Assembly: GCA_013368375.1 (NCBI GenBank)
Contig: JAACJP010000003.1
Location: 868,001 to 932,000 of the forward strand
Length of the DNA stretch: 64,000 bases
DNA from: Tricholomella constricta
Taxonomy: Eukaryota; Basidiomycota; Agaricomycetes; Agaricales; Lyophyllaceae
Reading direction: 5' to 3'
Shown here: piece after piece, positions 32,547 to 43,255 of the stretch
Layout of the letters: each line of letters starts with the position of its first letter
Position numbering within the stretch: the stretch's first letter is position 1
The notes under the pieces: generated by a model
Database searches by the model: none
What the model was told of the DNA's origin: nothing
The model's input: the letters and a program-made list of their open reading frames with translations, nothing else
Position numbers and translations under genes: made by a program

Positions 32547-35481
32547 ATGGGCGTTCCAGGCCTTTGGGAGGTCAGCGCTTCAGTCCTACGTGCTTTCGGT
32601 GATTGAGATTGACGCATCATTGATTGCTAGTATCTCAATGATATAGGGCAGCAAAGAGCGCTGGCGCATTTAGCTGTTGTAGACGGGTTCGAGAAGAACA
32701 AGTCAGCCAAGTAAGAAACATACATCACTTATGCATACAGTTGACTGATCTGGATATGCCTGGCAGGCGCGCATATCGGATCGGTGTAGACGTGAGCATC
32801 TGGTACAATCACGCACTATATAGTAAAGAAGGTGAAAATCCACAACTTCGCCTTATGTTCTTTCGCCTAAGGCAACTATGTGCGTTTCCTTAAAGATTCT
32901 TTACCAAACTATCCTCATTCCCTGAATTAGCCGAACTTCCGATTTTGCCTCTTTTTGTGTTTGATGGTCGACAGCGGCCTAAGGTCAAGGTTAGAAATTA
33001 CTTCATAGAAATCGCATTTGGCCCCACTGACTTTCTATTAGCGTAATAGCCGAATGGGGAAATCAGGCTCACATCATCTGAGTAAACCCATGAAAGAGCT
33101 GCTTGACGCCTTTGGGATGGAATGGAGAGAGGTGTGACAGTATTATTTTTTCGCGTCAGAAGATATTGCTGATTTGCTTAGGCGAAAGGCGAGGCCGAGG
33201 CTGAGCTTGCATACCTTAATCTGCAGGGTCATATCGATGCCATTCTCACAGACGATTGTGATGCGCTGGTTTTTGGAGGACGTACGATCATCAACAAGTG
33301 GGTGTCCAAGAGCTTTTGAAGGACTTGTCGCTCATTTCTTCTGCAGTTGGAGCGCTAATTTGTCAAGGAACAATTCTAACTCCAGTGCGCAGCATAACAG
33401 CGCTTCCAGCAGAAAGAAACCTCAGGTCACGTTATACACATCCGAGAGAATCCACAGATTGGGATTAAGCAGAGGTGACCTCATTTTGTATGCCCTTTTA
33501 GCTGGTGGAGATTACCATAATGTTCGTGGCCTCTATTATTTTCGCCATCCTGATCTAACCCGCGCGCGGTGGCCAGGGCGTCGACGGATTTGGACCTAAG
33601 CTTTCTTTTGGATTGGCTCGCTGTGGTTTCGGAAACGCACTTCTGAAAGCCTACGAGGACAACGGCCCACACATTCAACCATTTCTCACACGTTGGAGAA
33701 ACGATATCAATACAGAACTAGCAACAAACTCTCGTGGATTCCTTCCTCGTGCACATGTCGCTGTGCCAAGTGACTTTCCCAATTTGGACATACTGAAGTT
33801 CTACGCAAAGCCGATCAGAGGGGAAGGGGGGGCTATGCGCGATAAAGGTGAACTGAACCTCGTGAACCTCGCCAACTTTTGCGAAAAATATTTCGAATGG
33901 GGTTTCGCATCCTCCGTTATAACGCGGTTCAGAGATCTTCTCTGGCCTTCGGCCGTCATGCACGTCCTTCGGCGTGCTGCTCTGGAAGCTGACGAGAAGG
34001 AGAGAGCAAAACAGGTCGATTGGAGTAATCGCGAACGTTCAGTTCGTGGCGCCCTCCTCACTTCTCATGCCGAAGACGTCGGTACCCCAGCATCCCTCGT
34101 CAAAGAATCACTTGCGCCGCCTTACAACGAGACTCGTCAAGTTCAAAATGATCGCATCGCACCAGCGTTTGTCAATCGTGGACCACAACCTACTCCAGCA
34201 CTACGGCGACGTGATGATATATCAGATCCCCATCCACTGATTACCAAGGTCGTGGGGACACGACACGATGCATCGACCGGCGGCCTTCTAGAATATCGCA
34301 TCGAGGTTTCCCCGATCCAGCTGGTCGCTTTTACGCGTTTGGGCTTGACAGGTTCTAGACCCGAACCCAATCCACCTCCGAATTCACCAAGGAAACCACC
34401 TCCGCATCCGGACAGTATATTGCGATTGTGGGTGCCAGGAAGTATGCTTCGTCATGTTCATCCTAAGTTGATTGAGGATTATATGCTGAGGGAGGAAGCG
34501 AAGGAAAACAAGTCACCCAGAACGAAGGGCAAGCGGAAGGCCGCGACACTCGAGGAGGAGGATGAGGCCGAGGACGACAAAGCAGCCGCGAGTTCTCTCA
34601 CATCCACTGTACGACAGACGCTTGATCAAGCGCCGATCGACGGAATGGCGAGGACTGCGCTCCCCGCGCCATGGCACCCCGAATTGACTGAGAGCCATGT
34701 CTTACTGAATCCCCGGTTCTCTGGGAACTTGAAGGGCCATAGCATGCGCATGCGCTTCCTTTTCACTTTCCCCGACCCCGATGAGCCCGGTTTCACAGAG
34801 TTTGATGCTGACTCCCGCGCCCCTTTTGAAAACGATATGTTATTGAGTAATGGGGATATACCAGACGATGCACCTGGGACCTCTTTCGATACACTTGGTG
34901 ACCAGATTTCCGACGGGCGGGGCAAGAAATCGAAGGCGAAGAATCAGCAGAGCGAAGCCAAACAACGCGCAGGCGACGATGGGATGCTGGACGATATACG
35001 TGGACCCATCGACGATGGTGATGCCCCGCGAACCTCTTTCGATGCCCTTTGGGACCAAATTTTGGACAGGCCTAGCAAGAAGGGCAAGGCGAAGAAGAAA
35101 CCACGGGAGCCTAAGGGAAGCAAAGCAACGGCGAATCCCGCCTCTTCCTCTACTACTTCACCCAAGGCTCGCACCTCTGGCCCGCTTCTTACCCAACTGG
35201 ATAAAATCAATGCGCGCCGGGTAGCGAAGCGGCAGAAAGTGGCGATGTTGCCTGAGAACGGTGATGAGGCCTTGGCTGTAGCCCTTGCCTCCTCTTCTGC
35301 CTTCCCTCTCCTTTCGGAACTCAACCACCTTCAGGTTGAGCATTCCTCTTCTTCTTCGCGGCCATGGGAGAAAACAGCGCAGACGTCTGGACATCAGCGA
35401 TGCGCATACTATCGTGAACCATCGTTCTCTCAGGACAGCAGGCTGTCGTCGCGGGATGACGACATTATCGACCTCACATGA
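32547..35481 (+). CDS. GEN1/YEN1-type Holliday junction resolvase (XPG family), 853 aa
   Basis: Eight exons: join(32547..32570,32631..32710,32767..32879,32931..32989,33042..33131,33182..33297,33347..33521,33577..35481). First exon is the canonical MGVPGLWE. XPG-N: YRIGVDVSIWYNHALYS, PLFVFDG..RPKVK; XPG-I: GEAEAELAYL and TDDCDALVFG (acidic catalytic residues all present); helix-hairpin segment: LLAGGDYHNGVDGFG. GEN1/Yen1 enzymes cut four-way DNA junctions symmetrically. The ~400-residue C-terminal part is charged and disordered, with an acidic stretch, KGKRK- and KKGKAKKK-type basic patches (possible nuclear signals, as in CDK-regulated Yen1) and a 51-residue internal duplication. The gene faces RDH54, another recombination gene, across 248 bp. 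Confidence 0.93.
34879..35100 (+). repeat. Internal 153-nt (51-aa) duplication in GEN1 tail
   Basis: The coding phrase TSFDTLGDQISD..GKKSKAK (from 34879) recurs as TSFDALWDQILD..KKGKAK (from 35032), a 153-nt period that preserves frame. Both copies follow an Asp-rich lead and end in a Lys-rich block, so the unit pairs an acidic/aromatic motif with a basic patch. Confidence 0.75.
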
Positions 35482-35704
35482 TTCTTCCACATAGGAATCG
35501 ACATTCTATCTTACTCTCTATCGGTATCTGGAGAGCAAGGCACCTTATATTATCATGGTCGTCAACATGTTTCCTGTACTTTGCATTATATTGGTCGTAA
35601 GATATTTTTGGACATCTACGTTGGGTAACGATAATCAGTAGATATGTATAGCAAATCTAGTTTGGGCACAGTCTTGAGGGTTCGTACCCGCTCTGCGAAG
35701 ATCA

Positions 35705-37178
35705 TCATGGCTGCGATAAGGTGTCGATGTTCCATTTGGCACGGAGGTCTATTGTATAGTCGTCATAATCCTGGGCGAGGAATCGATGCATTGACGCCCA
35801 TGCAATCATAACGGCGTTATCTGAATGGAAATAATTAATTGGACTGAGTAAAAGGCATTAAGTGCTTAGATTGAGTCACCTGTACACAGCATAGGAGGGG
35901 GGAAACTGAGGGAAATGGGAGTCGTGGAATCCACCTTTGATAAACATGTCGCCAGGCTATATTTGATGCGGGGGAAATTCATTAGCCGGAGCTTGAGAAG
36001 GACCTTAGGTGATTTACCGTTCTCGAAGAAAAGTGTTACTTGCAACGCCGCCGCTGACGACAACGTCGCTTACTTCGATCTTGTTCTCGGAGCACCAGCG
36101 GAACGCAAGGAGCAGTTTCTCTTCCAGCTGGGTGACGGCTGCCGTCTGGAAGCCGCGGGCTAGGGCGAGCCTTGTGGACATATCGATATTATCGAGGCCC
36201 TCATTGGCTGCGATATAGCGCTCCACATAGGAATGAAGAGACGAGTACGAAAAACCTAGCTGACCTCTCAGAGGACGAGGGTAAGGAGGGATTCCTGGTA
36301 GTTCACCAGCGAAATCCTGTGCGCAGAACTGCTCGAGGGCAGCGCCGGGACCTAGTGCCGTCCAATTTAGGCCGAGCATTCTGGAGACTTTGTCGAAGGA
36401 TCGGCCGATGCTTTCGTCTGGGGTTGTTGCGAGGATTCGAAATGAGTTGAGGGATTTGGCAAGGAGGAGGAGGGTATGTCCGCCTGAGACGAGGAGTGTC
36501 AGGAAGGGAAATTTGGGCGGTGTCGGCCATGAGGTGAGCAGCGGTGTCAGCGCATGCGCTTGCTGACCCAACGCTTAGAATCAGTCTTGCATTATAAGAT
36601 ATAAAGCGCAGATGTACCATGTGGTGGACGCCTACGATAGGTAGGTCAAGGGCAGCAGCCAGGGTCTTGGCAGCATTGGATCCAACACTCAGGCATCCAC
36701 CGATGCCTGTGCAGCATGAATGAGTACGGAATTGTAAATTTCAGTGACTGGTATGCACCTGGACCTCGAGTGAACGCTATTCCATCAATGCCTTTCCTGA
36801 CATCGACATTAGCTTCGCGTAGAGCCCTTTTCACAGCGATGGGCTAGGATACTCGCGTGAACAAGGATGCAGGTAAACATGAGAATGCAACTTACCATGT
36901 TGCGTTGGTGGGCCTGAATTGCGATCATTGGGTGTATCCCACCATACCCTTCGTGTCTTTCGGGTGGTGATGGGAGAGTCACGATGATAGATAGCGTATA
37001 ACAAACGGGCTCACAGGTGGTTCTGCTTGATGACAACATTGGAAAGAATCTCCCGGGAAGAGGTGACAATAGCAGCGCAAGTATCATCGGCTGAAGACTC
37101 AACGGCAAGGACAGTGAAGAGTCGGGCGAAGCATGGGTGTGGGTATCTGGAGGCTGAAGCTGAACATCGCAAGAGCAT
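35705..37178 (-). CDS. QRI7: Mitochondrial tRNA t6A synthase QRI7 (TsaD/OSGEPL1), 378 aa
   Basis: Seven exons: complement(join(35705..35820,35880..35956,36018..36562,36618..36706,36759..36843,36896..36956,37015..37178)), introns 50-63 nt. The N-terminus MLLRCSASASRYPHPCFARL looks like a mitochondrial presequence, matching the Qri7 branch rather than cytosolic Kae1. Family motifs: LAVESSADDT, HEGYGGIHP, AFTRGPG, VGVHHMQAHALT (metal-binding H-x3-H), LLVSGGHT, DKVSRMLGL, SGGVASN and CTDNAVMIAW (metal/substrate Asp). The enzyme transfers the threonylcarbamoyl group to A37 of ANN-decoding mitochondrial tRNAs. The intron before 35956 uses acceptor ATATAG; a nearer AG would break frame. Confidence 0.94.
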
Positions 37179-37278
37179 GGCGACGAGGCGGGCTCGACAA
37201 TGATCGGGTATGATCGATGTTTTGTTCAAATATTTGGAAGACACGCGACCACTCGGCTGGACGACGTTCAACTCGATA
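37179..37278. promoter_or_regulatory. Shared promoter QRI7/HbrB
   Basis: Only 100 bp separate the divergent ATGs (QRI7 at 37178, HbrB at 37279). An in-frame upstream ATG at 37210 would shorten this to 31 bp, which is why I prefer 37279. Confidence 0.5.
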
Positions 37279-39354
37279 ATGTCGGGCTGGACAGCATCGC
37301 ATGCACCGCGGAGATCGCAAGATCAGAATGTGGATACTAATACTTCAAGTTGGGTGAAACGGAGCAGATCAACATCGCCCGAAGCCCCGAGAAGGTCGTC
37401 GACTGATGCCACTCCCCGTCAGACACCGACGACGCCGCGCTTTCTTGCGTCGCCTACCCAACTCGATCCTGACGCCGCCCGAGGCGTGCTCAACGCGACT
37501 CCCGACGTCTTTTCGTCCTCAAAGCGCCTTGGCTTTTTCGCAGACAAGCTCTCCTCGTCCCTGTCAGGCACTGGCAGGAGTTCTCTGCATCCGAGTCAGC
37601 TGCTGCATCCACACTCTCATACCCGCAGCGATTCACTCCAGACCCCGCCTCCGCCCTCCCACCACTCCATGGCCAGCTCCTCCAGCATGGCCAACGTCTC
37701 TAAATCCCACACGTCTCCTTCAAAGGTCGCGTCGGCCCTACATCCGGTCATGACAGATCAGCTTCTTATGTTCTTCTTTTTATTTAGGCGTATGGGCGCA
37801 CCTATGATTCAAAGCTCGTTTCTCGCGAGATGCACCGTCTCGGCAACCTTGCACACCTGCCCTCTGCGCTTGCCACGCCTATAGTCACAGCGCCCTCGGC
37901 GGCATCGCTTGCCATGCCTGCTGCTGGCGCACCCGCCAATCTGGCGTCGACCTCCACTTCGGATCCATGGGGAGCACTGCACGTCCATGTGCTGCCCTTG
38001 TTCAATGGAGAACCGCTGAGGATACCAATGTGCGTCGATGGATCCTGTATCTGCCCAAACTCTCCCTGATGAATGATATCTTAGCGAGGACTTGAATGTC
38101 CTTGTCAAGCGTCACATCCAGTCCGTCGTTTCCTCTTCCCCTTCGAAAGCTCTCGCAACACTGGAAAACGACGCATCAGAACTCATCGCCTCTGGCATGG
38201 TCACTTTGAACGCAAAACTCATGGGAATCGACGATGAGAAACTTGTTGCGCGGGTAGTAGAGATTTGGGGCTTTTTCTGGGACCAGGTGCTTACATACGT
38301 CGAAGGGGTGCGTTTCTTGACCAGCTTCTCGGCGGCAGGCTACTGACCCGCCTACAGGTCCTTCTGCCATTACAAACGGATCCTCTGCTGTCATCTCTCT
38401 ACCGGACACCCAAACCCCATCACCGCGCAACATCTCCTAGCCGGCAAGGAACCAAAGGTTCTGTAGCGTCGTCCTTGAGTGGTTCTGCGTCCACATCCCA
38501 CATCGACGTTCGTAGCGTCGCGCTGCGGGCGTTCCGCGACAGGGTCATCCTTCCCCTCTTTCAACGGTTGTACATGCGGTTGTCCATGCCCAACAGACAA
38601 GATAGCTACCAAGAAACCTCAACGTACCAACAGCCTCGATTACAGCAGATGTACGAGCTTGTGTTCCTCACATTAGACATGTCCTGACGGCTATCCTGAA
38701 TTCAAGGCTGCTCGTGCTTACATCTCAGCGACGCCCGCGGCCTGTCGCTTTCTCACTGACCACTCCAGCACCGACACCCACCCCCGGCGAACAAGCCATA
38801 ACGGACCTCTTGCGTATCGTCCGCAGCCCGCGACAGCAGTATGATGCCCGCACACAGGCGCTGAAGAAACTCGGGCCGATGAGCCCGTTAGCACGCGCGC
38901 CGAGCTTCCTGTCTGGGGGACTGCCCCGCGACAGGCGAGGGCGGATCGCGCAGAAGCAGAACGGAAGGGTTCCCCATTTGGAGGGGCTGACCGGGGTAGC
39001 TGGGGAGGACGAGAAAAATGGGCATGAGGCGAGGACGGGGCCTGTCACGCATAATATGGCGGATTTCGAACGTGAACGGGAAAGAGAGTTTTTGGAGGCG
39101 CTTAGGAGTCCGGACTTGGATACGTCCGCTGCGAGAGCGAGTGTGGGTGGGTGGGGGTTGGGTGCTGGACATGAGGATGTCAGCAAGACACTGGATGAGG
39201 AAGAGGAGGACGAAATGTTGGACTGGAATCAGGCTCAGGTATGTCTTCGCCAACTTGCGCATTGAACCCATGGATGTTCATCAATGTTCAGGCCATCGTC
39301 GAACATATGGTCGGGATGACTTCGCCGCCGGAAAGCAGGCGAAGGATGACTTAA
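37279..39354 (+). CDS. HbrB-like TORC2 subunit (Bit61/PROTOR type), ~599 aa
   Basis: Six exons: join(37279..37725,37788..38029,38085..38307,38358..38650,38707..39238,39292..39354). The donor of exon 1 could also be at 37746, adding 7 residues. The Ser/Pro/Thr-rich N-terminus leads into the HbrB domain: YDSKLVSREMHRLGNLAHLP, LHVHVLPLFNGEPLRIPIEDLN, ASELIASGM, VARVVEIWGFFWDQVLTYVEG and VALRAFRDRVILPLFQRL. HbrB/Bit61 proteins bind the TORC2 kinase complex and affect cell wall and polarity (family knowledge). The C-terminus holds a conserved-looking RTQALKKLGPMSPLAR and ends MVGMTSPPESRRRMT. The last exon is 63 nt. Confidence 0.9.
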
Positions 39355-39499
39355 GCTCCAGGGGCCGGTCCTTCAGCTGAAATTTATTTCGGTTCATGCA
39401 TGTAGTTGTAGCTCACACTCTGTATTAATACTGAACAATGCAATAGGGTATGATGATAGTGGTGGTGGTGGGATCCTCTCTGAACACACGGGTTTGGCA

Positions 39500-40958
39500 T
39501 TAACTGCTCCCCGTTCGGTTGAGCTCCTCTAATTTGTCGAGTAACGAATTAACCCGGCTCTCGAGACCTGCCACGTTCCCTCGCACAACGGTTCGGTTCT
39601 CGTCTAAACTCAACTCCACAGTCTTCACGGCGCTGTCAAGTTCGGTAAGTGTCTCGTGAATCTTTTGTTGCTCCTGCTCGAGACTTTGGAGCGTGTCCTG
39701 GAACTCGGCAGCAGACGCGTGCAAGACGGCCAGAGTGCGAAGGCGCGTCAATATATGTGGGATGTGGGGAAGGGAGGGTCCGAGCCGGGACAGAAGAGGC
39801 AGAACCTGTTCTTGTAATTGCGACGTCTGGGGTGTTGAATTGGGCTGAGAGGGATGGCGGCGGTGGGAATGGTGTTGGGCAGAGGCACGGTCGAGATCGG
39901 AAAGGAGAAGTTTGAGACGACGGGAAATGGAATCGATGTGGCGTGGCTGCGTGAGCAGACTTAATTGCGCGTTCATCCGAGTGATGAGAGGGAGTAATGG
40001 GGGCGATAAAGGAGACGTCTGTGTATTAAACTTGAGCAATCAATTCATGAATGAGGACGAATGGGCCCGTACCTCGTCAAGAGCTGCGCTGGAAGAACCA
40101 ACTAGTTTCTCGAGCTCTCCGACGCGTCGATCCATCTCAACGATGGTTTTCACTTCAAGCTTTCCTGCAGCGCGCCCGTCTTGCCCCTCGTCCACGCTCT
40201 TCTTCTTCTCATCCACATCCTCATCTTCTGAATTTGCCTCCCCGTTCTCGCCCAGAACAGCACCGACCAACCTGGCTCTCCCTTCCTTTCCTTTCCGTAT
40301 CTTGTCCAGCCTTCCCCTCACATCCACTAAGCCCCGAATCAGCTCTCCAGGGTCGACGTTGTCGACCTCCCGTTCCTTGGCAAGTAATGGATTTGAAGGG
40401 TCCGCGAGCTCAGCCTCCAAAGCAACCAGTTCGTTCTGAAGACTTCGTAACCTGTGAGAGAGGGGCAAGGAGCGCGCGTTCGCAGGTTCTCCGGGAGACG
40501 ACGGGGTGGGCGAAGGCGGATAAGCGTAGTGTGTTCGTGTGCGATCTGGAAGGAGAAGAAGGCGCGGATGGGTCACTTCAGCTGCCTAGCATGGAGATAT
40601 GAGATCCATGTACCGCGCTTCCTTTCTGCTTTCCTGAATCGCTTGCTTGCCTCCTCTGGGTCCATTAAATTGCTCGAGTCAATCTCTTCTTTTCCTGGGA
40701 CATCGTTTCTGCTTCTGGCCACACCTCTTTGAGGTAGTGGTGCTTCTTCGTCGCTGTCTTCCCCTTTCTATAAAATGTCGTGAATGAGCGCGTGAGCAGA
40801 AGGCACGAAAAGACACTGACCGTGGACTGCGTGGAAGGAAACACGTCCTCTGTCTCGTAGATATCTGGGGCAGTATCCTAAGCAGTGTTAGCCTTAGAAT
40901 ACAGAGGTCGAAGAAGACGAACAATGTCAGGCAGATCGGCATATTTGTTACTGCTCAT
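39500..40958 (-). CDS. Dynactin subunit 2 (dynamitin/p50), 412 aa
   Basis: Five exons: complement(join(39500..40018,40073..40545,40614..40767,40821..40877,40923..40958)). The start MSSNKYADLPDIDTAPDIYET and EDVFPST is the conserved dynamitin N-terminus, followed by acidic residues and long coiled coils (LSHRLRSLQNELVALEAEL; VEMDRRVGELEKLVGS; C-terminal LESRVNSLLDKLEELN). Dynamitin is the shoulder subunit of dynactin that links dynein to cargo. Length (about 400 aa) matches animal p50 better than the diverged yeast Jnm1. The start sits 96 bp from a tRNA gene and 272 bp from the divergent asparaginase gene. Confidence 0.92.
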
Positions 40959-41046
40959 TGTGTATGTATGTCTCAAGGAGTGTTGTCAAACTGGCGAGAG
41001 AGAGAGAGGGAGAGGAGGGGTGTGTTGATTAATTGATTGATTGAGC

Positions 41047-41052
41047 AAAAAA
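41047..41052 (-). terminator. RNA polymerase III T-tract terminator
   Basis: Run of six A on the plus strand (T6 on the transcript) immediately after the tRNA 3' end. Confidence 0.8.
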
Positions 41053-41053
41053 G

Positions 41054-41143
41054 CGTCACCTGAGCGATTCGAACACTCGCGGTCAAAGACCAACCGCTTA
41101 GCTGTTTAGCAGGCGATCCCGTTAACCACTCCGGCAAAGTGAC
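41054..41143 (-). tRNA. tRNA-Ser(GCT) with short intron
   Basis: Minus strand, ~90 nt. The acceptor stem GTCACTT pairs with AGGTGAC (one G-T pair); discriminator G. D arm CCG..CGG; anticodon stem ATCGC pairs with GCGGT. The loop region is 15 nt, CT-GCT-AAACAGCTAA, so a 7-nt loop with anticodon GCT plus an ~8-nt intron after position 37. The long variable arm GGTC-TTT-GACC is the class II signature of tRNA-Ser. T arm GAGTG-TTCGAAT-CGCTC. A pol III terminator follows. It decodes AGC/AGU serine. It occupies the promoter shared by dynamitin and asparaginase. Confidence 0.93.
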
Positions 41144-41230
41144 TTGCTTCATGTAGCAGTTTATTGCTATACCACAGGTCATCGACGTCCCACTTGTTCT
41201 ATCTGCACTTACCATCTTCACCCCACCACC

Positions 41231-42634
41231 ATGGTCTCTTTGGAGAAGCTGCCTCTCCTTCGCACCTATACCCAATCCAAGGGACAACGTCATGTCCTCG
41301 TAATACATGGCGGCGCAGGCACAATGGTCAAGGAAGGCTCGACTCCAGAGCAACAGGGTGCCTACAAAGCCTCCCTTCGCGCTGCCCTAGAAGCTGTAAG
41401 GCTTGCACACACTCTCGCTTGTCGAGTCTAAACTTCTGTGGTAGGGCTACGATATCCTCCGTGGTGGGGGAGAAGCGATGGATGCCGTCGTTGCTGCTGT
41501 AACATCTATGGAGGGTGAGCTATCAGGGTTACCCTTCCTGCTTCACCATTGTTGACTGTTGCGTAATAAGACAATCCTTTATTCAACAGCGGCAAGGGGG
41601 CCGTATTCAATGTTGAGGGCAAGGCATATATCCATCTCTAGTTTTCGTTATTCAATGGCTTATAAAAACCTCACTCCAGAATGAGCTCGAATCTTCACTC
41701 ATGCTTTCAAAACCCCCGGCGTCCAATCCCGAGATTCCTTCTAGTCGACGTGGTCTGGGTGTCACCCTCATCACCCGCGCTCGCAATCCCTCGCAGCTTG
41801 TCCGTGCTCTTTATCTTGCGCCATCCGCTGCCCCTCATACTTTCCTTTCTGGGACCACAGCAGAGTCCATCGGGGCCTCCCTTGGTGCCGAACTCGTTGA
41901 TCCCTCGTACTTCTTCACCGAGCATCGATGGAGGGAGCACCGGCGTGGATTGGGGCTTCCCGAGGAACCGCTGCCGCGACACGTACGTCCATTCCCGGCT
42001 GACGACGAGACAATACCTCCGCTTGACCAGCTGCCCACTGGGACGGTCGGTGCTGTGGCCCTCGATGTCCGTGGTTGCATCGCAGCGCTGACGTCTACGG
42101 GTGGCCGGACTAATAAACTCGTCGGACGCATAGGAGATACTCCTTCTATGGGCTCCGGGTTCTGGGCAGAAGACTGGGGCAAATCTGAGCGCAGCTGGGT
42201 ACAAAAGGTATTGAGCAAGGTCTTTAAAAAGAAGAGATACACCCGTGCTGTTGGCGTGTCAGGTACTGGCGACGGGGATGTGAGGAGGTTCCTTCTCTAT
42301 GGTCTTGTTATCAAGGCCTGACACTGCTTACAGTATTTCATCAGGCTTACAACAGCAGCGACAATTGCTCGACGGGTCCAGTACCTCCATGAACCGTTGG
42401 AGAAAGCCGCGCAAACAGCTGTTGATGATTTGCTCGTAAATGGAGGCATTGGAGGTGTCATTGCTCTTGATGACCAGGGAAATAGTAAGCGGATCTATCT
42501 TGAAACGATGGTTGACCTCTGATCCACATCTTCAAGTTGCAATGCCACTCAACTGCCCTGGAATGTATCGCGGCGTCATCAAGGAAGATGGAGTTCCGAA
42601 GACGGCGATATTTGCGGATGATGTGCTAGACTGA
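41231..42634 (+). CDS. Type 2 (Ntn) asparaginase / isoaspartyl peptidase, 378 aa
   Basis: Six exons: join(41231..41395,41445..41514,41571..41623,41680..42279,42334..42484,42537..42634). Motifs: VLVIHGGAGTM at the start of the family fold, MDAVVAAVTSMEDNPLFNSGKGAVFN, then TGTVGAVALDVRG, where the Thr is the autoprocessed nucleophile, GRIGDTPSMGSGFWA and the GTGDGDYFIR strand. Such enzymes cleave themselves before the Thr and hydrolyse asparagine or isoaspartyl peptides. A basic insert (KVLSKVFKKKRYTRA) sits between the last two motifs. The intron after 41623 begins GC (AAG|GCATAT), the second GC-AG intron in the window; no GT donor would keep the VEGK-NELE junction. Confidence 0.93.
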
Positions 42635-43255
42635 TAGTTCAGGCGGATTCCGCCTCTCATACCCTGCTATGCTTACTGGATGCTTTGCGCGTAGAACCAC
42701 CTGCTGTGCACGAATCAACATGGAAGGAATTGGATAAACTCCGAGTTTGCTAATCTTGCTTCTAACCGCGTGAACTTCCCGCACTCTGGAGTCTGAAGCA
42801 TCTCAACCGCGGTAAATCACAAGATGGCCTTCGTAGCGATCAATGCCTGTGGTTTTATCAAAGGAAACAAAACAACGATTACTGCCTCGTCGGGCGCTCG
42901 CTTCCGGATCGGGACACGTTGAAATCAACTTCCAAATTTGGCACGTGTCGACAACTACAGCCATAATCTCTAGATGCCAACGATCTCAAGCTTCTATATT
43001 CTTCCTCGAATACAAGGGCTGATGACCGGAAATGTAACAAGGTTTGTGTATATAGTAACTCACCCAAATCTATTTCCTGTACACCCCCCTCAAACCCATC
43101 GACCGCCCTCGAAGGTCGCGCTGTCTGACGAACATCAGGCCGCCCTTCTGTTCCTTCCAGGTTTACGAGCACTTATCACGATCTCTGCCGAGTTCTTGAA
43201 GACTAATATACTTTACGAAGCCTCTGGTCTCTCTATCTGTACACGACTGCTTATA
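42635..43255. other. Intergenic, upstream of pheromone receptor
   Basis: About 620 bp between asparaginase and the receptor ATG. I searched both strands by eye for a short ORF ending in a CaaX box (pheromone precursor) and found none. No other feature recognised. It presumably contains the receptor promoter. Confidence 0.4.

Noticed and set aside
35957..36017. 26-nt intron ending CTTCTCAAG in QRI7
   Set aside because: Too short and breaks frame. The acceptor ATATAG further on restores the conserved FPPPMLCTDNA region.
40988..41044. GA-rich and ATTG-type short repeats beside the tRNA
   Set aside because: Ordinary simple-sequence DNA. No structure beyond base composition.
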